Shown here one piece after another: positions 32,131 to 38,168 of a DNA stretch of 38,168 bases. The translations under genes and the position numbers were made by a program. The stretch's first letter is position 1, and each line of letters begins with the position of its first letter. The notes beneath the pieces are model-generated. The model made no database searches, was not told the DNA's origin, and saw only the letters and a program-made list of their open reading frames with translations. Origin of the DNA: Prevotellaceae bacterium (GTDB lineage: Bacteria; Bacteroidota; Bacteroidia; Bacteroidales; Bacteroidaceae); the NCBI GenBank assembly GCA_015257125.1, contig JABZKU010000024.1, positions 1 to 38,168 of the forward strand, read 5' to 3'.

Positions 32131-33273
32131 ATGCGCCTCTTCCGCCTTCTCCTCCTGCTCATCGCCCTGCTTCCCACCGCCGGCATGGCGCAGCATTTCC
32201 GCGCCGTCGTCCCCTATGTGGAGCAAAACGGCAAATTCATGATCGACGTCACGGTCAACGGCACCCGCGGTCGTTTCCTCCTCGACACCGGTGCCCCTTG
32301 TTGTGTGAGTTATTCCTTTGCCCAACGAGCCGGCCTCACCCTCGGTGAGGCACAGACCGGACAAGACTCCAACGGTCGTCCCGTCACCGCCCGCATGGCG
32401 CGTTTCGATTCACTTCGCGTCGGCAGTGTCGACTTCCGCAACGTCGCCGCCATGTGCTGGCCCGAGGGCAGCCCCACCGAACGCTTCGGCATCGACGGCA
32501 TCTTGGGCTACAACCTCATGCAGATGGGCATCATCAAACTCAGCCGTGCCACGCGCACCTTTGTCTTTACCACCCTCACCGACAGCCTGGGACTTGATTT
32601 CTCGTGCGCCACGCCCCTCCTTCCCGACCCTTATGTGCCGCTCATCGAGGTGCGTCTTGACAAAGCGGTGGTCGACACCGTCATGTTCGACCTCGGTGCA
32701 CACGCCCTCTACGAACCTTCGGTGCGCAACTATGCCCGATTGTCGAAAGCCGGCAGCGCCTTCCGCACGCAGGCTTCGGCCATGGGAGCGCTCTCCATGG
32801 GCGCTTCGGGCATCGAACCACCCACACTCAAACACCGCGTCAAAGTGCCGCATTTCAAAGTCGCAGGTTTTGATTTTCGCAACGTCGCTGCCGTCACTAC
32901 CGGCGGACACGACTCGCGCATCGGGGCGCGCTTGCTCCAATATGGCGATGTCGTCATCGACTTCCGCCGCCGCACCTTCTATTTCCTCCCCCACGACGGA
33001 AAAACAACCGCCGATGTCTATCTTTCCGACTGGGAAGTGATTCCCACGGCCACCCTCGACGGTAAAATCGTAGCCGGAGTGGTGTGGAACAAGAAATTGC
33101 CTATCCAACAAGGCGACCGCATCGTGGCGCTCAACGGACAGCGCTTCGACACCATCGACTTGGCAACAGCCACCACGCGCGGTCTCCTCTCCTTGCCCGG
33201 CAACAAAGCCACCGTCACGTTCGTCAATGCCCGCACCGGACAGGAAGAAACCACCACCATGCGCCGTTATTAA
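32131..33273 (+). CDS. Retropepsin-like aspartic protease with C-terminal PDZ domain
   Basis: The 380-residue product has a signal peptide (MRLFRLLLLLIALLPTAGMAQ). The first aspartyl-protease lobe has the catalytic motif LLDTGAP (D52-T-G) and the flap-side IDGILGYNLM; the second lobe has MFDLGAH (D187-L-G) in place of the usual DTG/DSG, so the second catalytic motif is altered. From about residue 310 a PDZ-like domain follows (GKIVAGVVWNKKLPIQQGDRIVALNGQRF). The layout is that of Bacteroidetes exported aspartyl protease-like proteins (Asp_protease_2 family). As last gene of the SusC/SusD neighbourhood it supports a peptide-related role, but activity is uncertain given the DLG variant. Confidence 0.8.
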   Translation: MRLFRLLLLLIALLPTAGMAQHFRAVVPYVEQNGKFMIDVTVNGTRGRFLLDTGAPCCVSYSFAQRAGLTLGEAQTGQDSNGRPVTARMARFDSLRVGSVDFRNVAAMCWPEGSPTERFGIDGILGYNLMQMGIIKLSRATRTFVFTTLTDSLGLDFSCATPLLPDPYVPLIEVRLDKAVVDTVMFDLGAHALYEPSVRNYARLSKAGSAFRTQASAMGALSMGASGIEPPTLKHRVKVPHFKVAGFDFRNVAAVTTGGHDSRIGARLLQYGDVVIDFRRRTFYFLPHDGKTTADVYLSDWEVIPTATLDGKIVAGVVWNKKLPIQQGDRIVALNGQRFDTIDLATATTRGLLSLPGNKATVTFVNARTGQEETTTMRRY

Positions 33274-33339
33274 CCTCATCAGCGGAATGCAGCGCCCGAT
33301 GCTGCCCACGATCCGCAATGCCCTTACTGATTGCGACCG
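33272..33339 (+). repeat. 67-bp intergenic repeat, copy 1
   Basis: Begins at the stop codon of the protease gene and matches 34619-34685 over its whole length with about ten substitutions and one single-base indel. CTCATCAGCGG, CTGCCCACGATCCG and GCCCTTAC are shared. A GCAG...CTGC inverted repeat is kept in both copies. The indel breaks any common reading frame, so it is probably non-coding. Confidence 0.75.
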
Positions 33340-33386
33340 AGTATTGGCGGTATTGGTGATGGCATTAAAGGTAATGCTTACATACG

Positions 33387-33394
33387 TATCTTTA
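33387..33394 (+). promoter_or_regulatory. Possible promoter of the 33488 gene
   Basis: TATCTTTA differs from TAnnTTTG only in the last base. If used, the leader of about 90 nt would contain the hairpin at 33434-33465. Confidence 0.35.
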
Positions 33395-33433
33395 CTTTCA
33401 AGATTCGCTTACCTTGGTGGTGAACGCTAGGTC

Positions 33434-33465
33434 AGCCCCAGAGTAGCTTGTACTTCTCTGGGGCT
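33434..33465 (+). terminator. Terminator before the 33488 gene
   Basis: A perfect 10-bp stem AGCCCCAGAG/CTCTGGGGCT followed by ATTTTCT, 22 nt before the start codon. It may end the SusC-protease unit or act as an attenuator for the next gene. Confidence 0.75.
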
Positions 33466-33487
33466 ATTTTCTAAAAAACTTTTGATT

Positions 33488-34579
33488 ATGTCCCGACTAC
33501 TCATCTATTCCCTCTGCACTCTCTTCTCTATCAGCCTTTCAGCGCAGCGCAAAGTCCATGTCGTGGATGCCACAACGCGGCAGCCCATAGAAAATGTGGT
33601 AGTGACCGATACACAATCAGGGAAAGTTTTGGGAATTACTCCCAAAAACGGCCTCTTTCTCTCCACTTCTCAGGCCAAAAAACTGAGCTTCTCTCACTTG
33701 TCCTACCAACCTTTGGCAGCACAAGTTGCAGATACCGTTCGCCTCGTCCCACGCGATTACCAAATTGCGGCATCGGAAGTCACAGCAAAGGCTGCGGACT
33801 ATTACAGACTCCGCGCTGTGGTGCGTTCTTATCAGTATGTAGACAGCATTCCTGTGAACTTCGTGGATGCCGTCTTGGACTTTTACGTCAATGGCAAGGG
33901 CAATAAGTTGGAATATCGTGTACTTAAACTAGATGCTTACAAAGACAAAGCGCGCATTCGTGAGAACAATCTCAACAGAAGCAAGGTAGAAGTGGATGAC
34001 AACGGCCTATTGGATTGGGTGAGCAACCATCATGTTGCGACCAATAGTCCGAGTTTTATCCTACAACAATCGGGAGAGGAGAAACTCATTCTCAAAAAGA
34101 AAACTCGCGAACTACTAGGTTCACTCACTTTCGACCCAAGTCAAAGAGCCTATGTCGCAAAGGTCAATCTACTCTCTCCCAAAGACACCGCAACGCGTCA
34201 CCTTTTCGGCCGTTCCATTAAGTTTAATCTCCACACCCTCGAGGAGCGTTTCCCTGCATCAGTGGACACCGCACGCCTGCGTGTCTATGATCTACAAAGC
34301 TATCGTTGGCTGCTGCAGCGCGACACTTGGACAAAAAAGTATCCCACTCGCGTTCCCCTCACAATGATTCACGAGATTGTAGTCTTCGAACGCCAACGAT
34401 TGAGCAAAGCGGATTACAAAAAGCTAGATTTCGACACAGATTGGTACGACATTCCTCACTCTCTCCGCGGACGCGCTACGACAGAAAACATCGATCTCTC
34501 GAAATACACGCTTCCCCTTCCCATAGACATCCAAGTTTTATTGGGCAATCAGCTCCAATTGCTGCCTTATAAAGACTAG
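33488..34579 (+). CDS. Exported CarboxypepD_reg-like protein of unknown function
   Basis: The 363-residue product has a signal peptide (MSRLLIYSLCTLFSISLSAQ) and an N-terminal carboxypeptidase-regulatory-like beta-sandwich (KVHVVDATTRQPIENVVVTDTQSGKVLGITPKNGLF..., about 20-85). The rest is mixed, with TAKAADYYRLRAVVRSYQYVDSIPVNFVDAVLDFYV and several Lys-rich stretches; no catalytic motif is recognised. Similar exported proteins with this first domain are common in Bacteroidales and their roles are unknown. The ATG at 33488 is used as the start; the frame also offers a TTG at 33482, which is less likely. A terminator-like hairpin lies just upstream and a 67-bp repeat just downstream. Confidence 0.72.
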   Translation: MSRLLIYSLCTLFSISLSAQRKVHVVDATTRQPIENVVVTDTQSGKVLGITPKNGLFLSTSQAKKLSFSHLSYQPLAAQVADTVRLVPRDYQIAASEVTAKAADYYRLRAVVRSYQYVDSIPVNFVDAVLDFYVNGKGNKLEYRVLKLDAYKDKARIRENNLNRSKVEVDDNGLLDWVSNHHVATNSPSFILQQSGEEKLILKKKTRELLGSLTFDPSQRAYVAKVNLLSPKDTATRHLFGRSIKFNLHTLEERFPASVDTARLRVYDLQSYRWLLQRDTWTKKYPTRVPLTMIHEIVVFERQRLSKADYKKLDFDTDWYDIPHSLRGRATTENIDLSKYTLPLPIDIQVLLGNQLQLLPYKD

Positions 34580-34618
34580 CGCCTCTGTCGTTTTCTATTT
34601 TTCGTAGCATGTCCAATG

Positions 34619-34685
34619 AACCTCATCAGCGGGGGGCAGCGCCTGATACTGCCCACGATCCGAAGGCCCTTACCGATGGCGACCG
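34619..34685 (+). repeat. 67-bp intergenic repeat, copy 2
   Basis: Second copy of the unit at 33272-33339, again just after a gene (39 nt after the stop at 34579). Its last bases run into the stem of the terminator at 34679-34715, which copy 1 lacks. The ~290-nt gap 34580-34869 otherwise holds only this terminator and the promoter at 34805. Confidence 0.75.
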
Positions 34686-34715
34686 CGCTCCAACAGTTGT
34701 TTGGAGCGCGGTCGC
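34679..34715 (+). terminator. Terminator of the 33488 gene
   Basis: A perfect 15-bp stem GCGACCGCGCTCCAA/TTGGAGCGCGGTCGC with a short loop, followed by ATCTTGTT. Very stable; the T run is weak. Confidence 0.75.
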
Positions 34716-34804
34716 ATCTTGTTGCGTGCGCAACGCTTATTTTGAGCGGAGTACGAGCAAGGCATGTTTTTATCTTAAAACGTAGGTGGATATAGAATTA
34801 TTTG

Positions 34805-34812
34805 TATCTTTG
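34805..34812 (+). promoter_or_regulatory. Promoter -7 box of the trypsin-like lipoprotein gene
   Basis: TATCTTTG followed by CGC, as in the FKBP cluster promoter, 57 nt before the ATG at 34870. No well-placed -33 TTG. Confidence 0.65.
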
Positions 34813-34869
34813 CGCTTATAGTCAACGCATTGTAAAGAACACCTTGCTCATCGTCTTAAATTCCAAAGT

Positions 34870-35940
34870 ATGAAACGTCTATTTTCCCTATTCGCCTTGC
34901 TTTTGCTCCTATTCTCCTCCTGTGCCCGCGAAAAGACACAGGCCGAACTTTTTGCAGAGACCAAAAGCGGAGTAGTGTTGATTCTCAATAAGTTTTATTA
35001 TCGCATCCGCCTGCCGAACGATAAGTTCTTGTACTTTTCCGGCTTGGACAAGGATGGTGATTTGGAGAATGTGACCCTCGATTTCAATGAAATCCGCAGA
35101 AACAGCGCGTGGATGTCGGGAACCGGCTTTTTTGTCGACGACAGAGGGACGATCATGACCAACCGCCATGTTGCCCAACCTGCCCTTGAGGAAAAAGACA
35201 TCAAAGCCGGCTATCGAAATTTCATCCATGCCATTCAGCAGTACTATAATTACCAAAAGCAGCAACTCAGTGAGAAGTTCGATGAGCTCGAGACAGCGAA
35301 AGGTCAGTACTACGACGACGAAGAAGAGGTACTTGATGATACCCCCGCAGGGGTGGCAGAGATCGAACGGCAGCAAGAGGCACTCCGCAGAGAGTATGCC
35401 GCCGCCGAACAAACCCTTGAGCAACTCGAGCAATTGGACGATCCGAGTGCTTTGAAAATCAGTTCCGTGTGCGAATTGGGTATTGCCTACAACGACACAC
35501 ACGTCACCGGAGCGGCCGACTTCTTGGACAAAAATCCTTGTGTCGTGCTGAGAACTTCGGAGCGAGAGAACGTGGATTTGGCGCTCATCCAGTTGAAAAA
35601 CCAAAAGACGCCGGCCGATGCCTATGTCTTCTCCATCGCCGAGGAAAGCACCCCCCTCGAGATGGGGCAACAGTTGTATATGATTGGTTACAATGCCGGC
35701 CCGAATTTGGCGCAAACGCGCACCGGCATTCAAGTGCAAATGACCGGCGGGAAAGTCACGCAACTCTCAGACGGAGAGCGTGTGCTGTATGACATTGCCA
35801 CCGTACAAGGTTCGAGCGGTAGCCCCGTGATCGACACTGAAGGCAATCTCGTCGCCGTCAACTTCGCCAAATTAAACGGCTCGGACAACTTCAATTTCGG
35901 CATCCCGCTCAAGCGCGTCAAAGAGTTTATGAAGTGGTGA
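34870..35940 (+). CDS. Trypsin-like serine protease lipoprotein with coiled-coil insert
   Basis: The 356-residue product has a lipobox (LFSSC, cysteine 18). The chymotrypsin-fold catalytic residues are visible: H100 in GTIMTNRHV, D236 in ENVDLALIQL and S316 in GSSGSP. Between His and Asp lies an inserted helical, charged segment of about 100 residues (YYNYQKQQLSEKFDELETAK..., QQEALRREYAAAEQTLEQLEQL) with heptad-like spacing, probably a coiled coil. No PDZ domain follows, so it is not a standard DegP/HtrA. The insert may mediate oligomerisation or substrate control. It has its own promoter and appears monocistronic; it acts in the envelope, inferred from the lipid anchor. Confidence 0.82.
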   Translation: MKRLFSLFALLLLLFSSCAREKTQAELFAETKSGVVLILNKFYYRIRLPNDKFLYFSGLDKDGDLENVTLDFNEIRRNSAWMSGTGFFVDDRGTIMTNRHVAQPALEEKDIKAGYRNFIHAIQQYYNYQKQQLSEKFDELETAKGQYYDDEEEVLDDTPAGVAEIERQQEALRREYAAAEQTLEQLEQLDDPSALKISSVCELGIAYNDTHVTGAADFLDKNPCVVLRTSERENVDLALIQLKNQKTPADAYVFSIAEESTPLEMGQQLYMIGYNAGPNLAQTRTGIQVQMTGGKVTQLSDGERVLYDIATVQGSSGSPVIDTEGNLVAVNFAKLNGSDNFNFGIPLKRVKEFMKW

Positions 35941-36035
35941 TTCGTGCACCATTTCCATGCTCCGCTTCGCATCATCCAGTCGTTTGCATTTCCAGATCAG
36001 AGGTAAGGCGCAGCGAACCCACCATGCCTTGGCTA

Positions 36036-36043
36036 TAGGTTTG
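36036..36043 (+). promoter_or_regulatory. Possible promoter of the orphan gene at 36106
   Basis: TAGGTTTG matches TAnnTTTG, 62 nt before the ATG. There is no -33 TTG at the expected distance. Confidence 0.4.
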
Positions 36044-36105
36044 CCACACCTAGATCTTCCGACCCTATCTTAGTACAGCAAAATCCAAATCCCAATTCAA
36101 ATTCA

Positions 36106-36834
36106 ATGACCATTACAGAGGTGAGAGATGTTCTCCGGAAAGAAGACCCCATGGAGCTATTTAAGCTACATCATGCTTGGGTAAGTACTCTAATTCCATT
36201 TTGGAGACAGGCGGTGATACGAATCGCAGAGCTGACCGACACACCGACAGACCGCAGGGACAAGCACTTGAGAGTCATAGAGCAATCCATGACCCTAATG
36301 TCTGCCTGGCGATTCAAGCAGATAACCTACATAAAGGCTAGACGCAGAGAGATTGATAGTGCCATTAGTTTCATCAGGAATGCAGCCTTAACGAATAAAG
36401 TCTCAAAATACGCCTTTGCACCCGTCTGCAGAAACTTAGCCGGCATCTTACGTGGAGCGTTGTATATATCCACCTTCGGCTACAGCGACGAACAGTTGCC
36501 AGGATTATTAGCTCACCACATTTATGATCTAGCCACCTGTCACACGCTCTTCCCCTTTGACACCAGTGAATTTGTATGTTTCCTCTCTGGCGAGGGATCT
36601 ACCCAGACAGACAGATCCCCAGATGACAACTGGAACATCATGATGGATCGTGCTGGCGAAGTATTCGACATTCGCCCCCTCATTGAGGCCGTAGATCAGC
36701 AAGCAAGCCTAATATGGGACAGCTACAGCGCACCCTTCGCGTGGGAGTATGATGAAGCCGTTTGGACTCAAGAAATCCTTCCTCTCTCCAAGGAGCTGCA
36801 CTACATTGCCCAAAGAGCCTTTTACCAACGATAA
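36106..36834 (+). CDS. Orphan hypothetical protein
   Basis: The 242-residue product has no signal peptide or clear membrane segment. It is mostly helical by composition (LFKLHHAWVSTLIPFWRQAVIRIAEL, AWRFKQITYIKARRREIDSAISFIRNAAL) with an acidic C-terminal half. I do not recognise a family. The gene uses more AGA, ATA and CTA codons than its neighbours and is visibly more AT-rich, as is the following 400 nt, which suggests recent acquisition. The ORF is long and starts 62 nt after a promoter-like box, so I consider it real. Role unknown; its position beside repeat elements could point to an accessory or mobile origin. Confidence 0.6.
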   Translation: MTITEVRDVLRKEDPMELFKLHHAWVSTLIPFWRQAVIRIAELTDTPTDRRDKHLRVIEQSMTLMSAWRFKQITYIKARRREIDSAISFIRNAALTNKVSKYAFAPVCRNLAGILRGALYISTFGYSDEQLPGLLAHHIYDLATCHTLFPFDTSEFVCFLSGEGSTQTDRSPDDNWNIMMDRAGEVFDIRPLIEAVDQQASLIWDSYSAPFAWEYDEAVWTQEILPLSKELHYIAQRAFYQR

Positions 36835-37045
36835 GGCGGTTTAATGGTCAAATGTACTCCTATATTAGCTCAAGAATCTATAGCTTAAGGTCTTGAAGCT
36901 CCTTAATATATTTCCAATTATTGCTATCCGACCTTAGTTAGGTCTAAGCCTTTCTTCAAAAGAATCCCACAGACCAAGTAACTTAATCGGCGGGTAGGCG
37001 GTAGATGTTGTTTTACTTCGCAGGAGTGGAAAATCTTTATACAAG

Positions 37046-37083
37046 TAATCCACATCATAATACCATTATTATGATGTGGATTA
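37046..37083 (+). terminator. Perfect 17-bp hairpin with T-rich tail
   Basis: TAATCCACATCATAATA pairs perfectly with its complement around CCAT and is followed by TTTTATTATAG. It lies 212 nt after the orphan gene's stop, so it may end that transcript or belong to a lost neighbour. Confidence 0.6.
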
Positions 37084-37128
37084 TTTTATTATAGTACCCT
37101 TAAAGCATAGTCTATACTTAGCGCTAGG

Positions 37129-37227
37129 AATATAAGGGGCTGTCTCTTTTGTTGGCCTCGTGTCATTTGACAGTTGCAGCACCGCCTAACTTTCCATACA
37201 AACCTCTACCTGACAGCCCTATATAAT
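37129..37227. repeat. 99-bp element with terminal inverted repeats
   Basis: The left end AATATAAGGGGCTGTC (37129-37144) and right end GACAGCCCTATATAAT (37212-37227) are inverted copies apart from a few positions, with GGGCTGTC/GACAGCCC exact. The GGGGCTGTCTC start is like the ends of several insertion sequences, so it may be a short MITE or an IS remnant. It touches the 340-bp repeat that follows. Confidence 0.45.
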
Positions 37228-37560
37228 ATACGCGTACGCACGCGCGCGCGTCCAGTGTTTTTATGTTTTTGCCTTCACTTCTTCACCTTTTGGGGGTAAA
37301 GTCTTGAGCAAGTGTGTGTTACGGGTGAAGGTTTCACCCTTTTGCCTTCACCTGTTTTTTGCAATGGATGTCGTGCAAGGTGTTGAAATTCAGTTTGTTG
37401 CGGTGAAGGTAAAGGCGAATGCAGGGTTTGCCTTCACCTTCAACCGGTTGATACACAGATTGTTGCACGGTAAGGTGAAGGGTGAAGGCAAAAATGGCAA
37501 ATTCGCTGAGTGCGCGGGTGCCTATATACGCGTAGGCGCGTGTCCTGCGCGTAGGATTGA
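37225..37560. repeat. Dispersed 340-bp repeat element, copy 2 (MITE-like)
   Basis: It starts with a 26-nt alternating purine-pyrimidine tract (37226-37251). The inner inverted repeat is TTTTTGCCTTCAC (37266-37278) with its complement at 37482-37494. As in copy 1, TCTTCACC follows the left arm, then a palindrome GGGTGAA-GGT-TTCACCC (37323-37339), a forward GCCTTCACC at 37344, more units at 37402 (reverse), 37430 (forward) and 37474/37481 (reverse), and after the right arm the shared TTCGCTGAGTGCG and a second CG-rich tract with CGCGTAGGCGCG. The middle parts of the two copies differ, whereas the ends and left third align closely. Confidence 0.75.
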
Positions 37561-38168
37561 ATGGGAATTTGTGCGGGGTGGGGAGGTTTTGAGAGAAACA
37601 AGGGAGGAAGTCGCGAAAAGTGGAGAAGTTTTGAAAGAAAGTCGGCTTGTATTTTTCGAGTGGAGTGGGGGAGGGAGAGAAAAACAATTTGCCTTGCTTG
37701 CTTGTGCTTGGTTTTCTCTGTGTAGTACGTTTGCTTTTTGATTTTGTCCTTTGGCTTTTCCGTGATGGCTTTGTGTTTTTTCGTCCTTGTGCTTGTATTT
37801 GGGTAGAACCTTCCTCGATTTGATATTGTTCCGTCTCTGGTTAGATGAAAAAACATCTTCTTTCCTCTTTTCTACGCCCACAAAAGTCGAAATTCGGGCG
37901 ATTTGAGCGGAAAAACTCCTCGGCGAACTGATTTTTTCGGTGCAAAATGAGATTTCGGGCGAGAAAATCCAGTGAGGAGAAGAAGGAAATGCCTCGAAAA
38001 AGGCAGTTTTTGCCCCAAAACCGGCCGAATCGGACGAAAAAGGGCGGTTTTGGGAGGGAAATCGCAGGGAGGGGATGAAGCGAAAAATCGAGCTTTACTG
38101 CCGATTTTGCCATGCTATGAAGTAGCAAAATGGGCGCAAATGAATTTTTCTCGCATTTTTTTTCGTCG

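Larger units (their letters stand above)
36835..38168. other. 1.3-kb gene-free region at the window end
   Basis: It holds AT-rich sequence (36835-37045) with nothing recognisable, a long hairpin (37046-37083), a 99-bp inverted-repeat element (37129-37227), the second 340-bp repeat (37225-37560), then about 600 nt of purine-rich sequence without credible genes. Small frames on both strands in 37300-38128 lack family features and mostly overlap the repeat. Confidence 0.6.

Noticed and set aside
33227..33430. Small open frame covering the 67-bp repeat
   Set aside because: The second copy of the repeat has a frame-breaking indel, so the encoded peptide is not conserved.
37841..38128. A 95-codon minus-strand open frame near the window end
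   Set aside because: No family features, no promoter box, and composition like the surrounding non-coding purine-rich sequence.

Overview
The window looks like a chromosomal segment of a Bacteroidales bacterium, most likely of the Prevotellaceae (Prevotella/Alloprevotella type). I infer this from gene content (SusC/SusD pair, BspA-like DUF285 protein, Calycin-like and CarboxypepD_reg-like exported proteins, FucP-type transporter) and from promoters: about a dozen genes have the Bacteroidetes -7 box TAnnTTTG 20-50 nt upstream, without Shine-Dalgarno sequences. Species cannot be fixed from the sequence. I found no rRNA, tRNA, CRISPR array or intact transposase.

Layout. (1) 1-1420: 3' part of a BspA-like surface protein, convergent with a small DUF2752 membrane protein. 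(2) 6553-1961, minus strand: FucP-like sugar transporter, cytosolic FKBP isomerase and uvrA, tightly packed and ended by a hairpin. (3) 6717-8385, plus: a sirtuin without zinc cysteines and TcdA. (4) 8470-11062: three consecutive FKBP isomerases (cytosolic, lipoprotein, secreted), four in the window with the one beside uvrA. (5) 13621-11207, minus: two tandem Calycin-like secreted paralogues and a DUF4294 protein, each with its own promoter. (6) 14670-19125: a uracil-DNA-glycosylase-like protein, an EamA transporter, a small outer-membrane barrel and two overlapping envelope paralogues. (7) 19510-22854: a TonB-dependent receptor and a YqiA-like hydrolase, both with structured leaders. (8) 23264-33273: SusC, SusD, a metallohydrolase-like lipoprotein that has lost HExxH, a Fib_succ_major lipoprotein, a double thioredoxin-fold protein and a retropepsin-PDZ protein. 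No glycoside hydrolase is present, so a peptide or other non-glycan substrate seems more likely than a polysaccharide. (9) 33488-36834: a CarboxypepD_reg-like exported protein, a trypsin-like lipoprotein and an AT-richer orphan gene, then 1.3 kb without genes.

The most unusual content lies between genes. A roughly 340-bp element occurs twice (about 14060-14405 and 37225-37560): alternating CG-rich ends with Z-DNA character, an inner inverted repeat ending in GCCTTCACC, and many irregular internal copies of that 9-mer in both orientations. It resembles a brick-built MITE or structured repeat. Other dispersed repeats are a 67-bp unit (33272 and 34619), a 127-bp gene-end plus terminator (17225 and 19105) that looks like the scar of a lost paralogue, and a 99-bp inverted-repeat element beside the second large copy. 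The leader at 22158-22254 can form two mutually exclusive hairpins, and the TonB receptor has a terminator-like hairpin between its promoter and start codon; both suggest RNA-level regulation.
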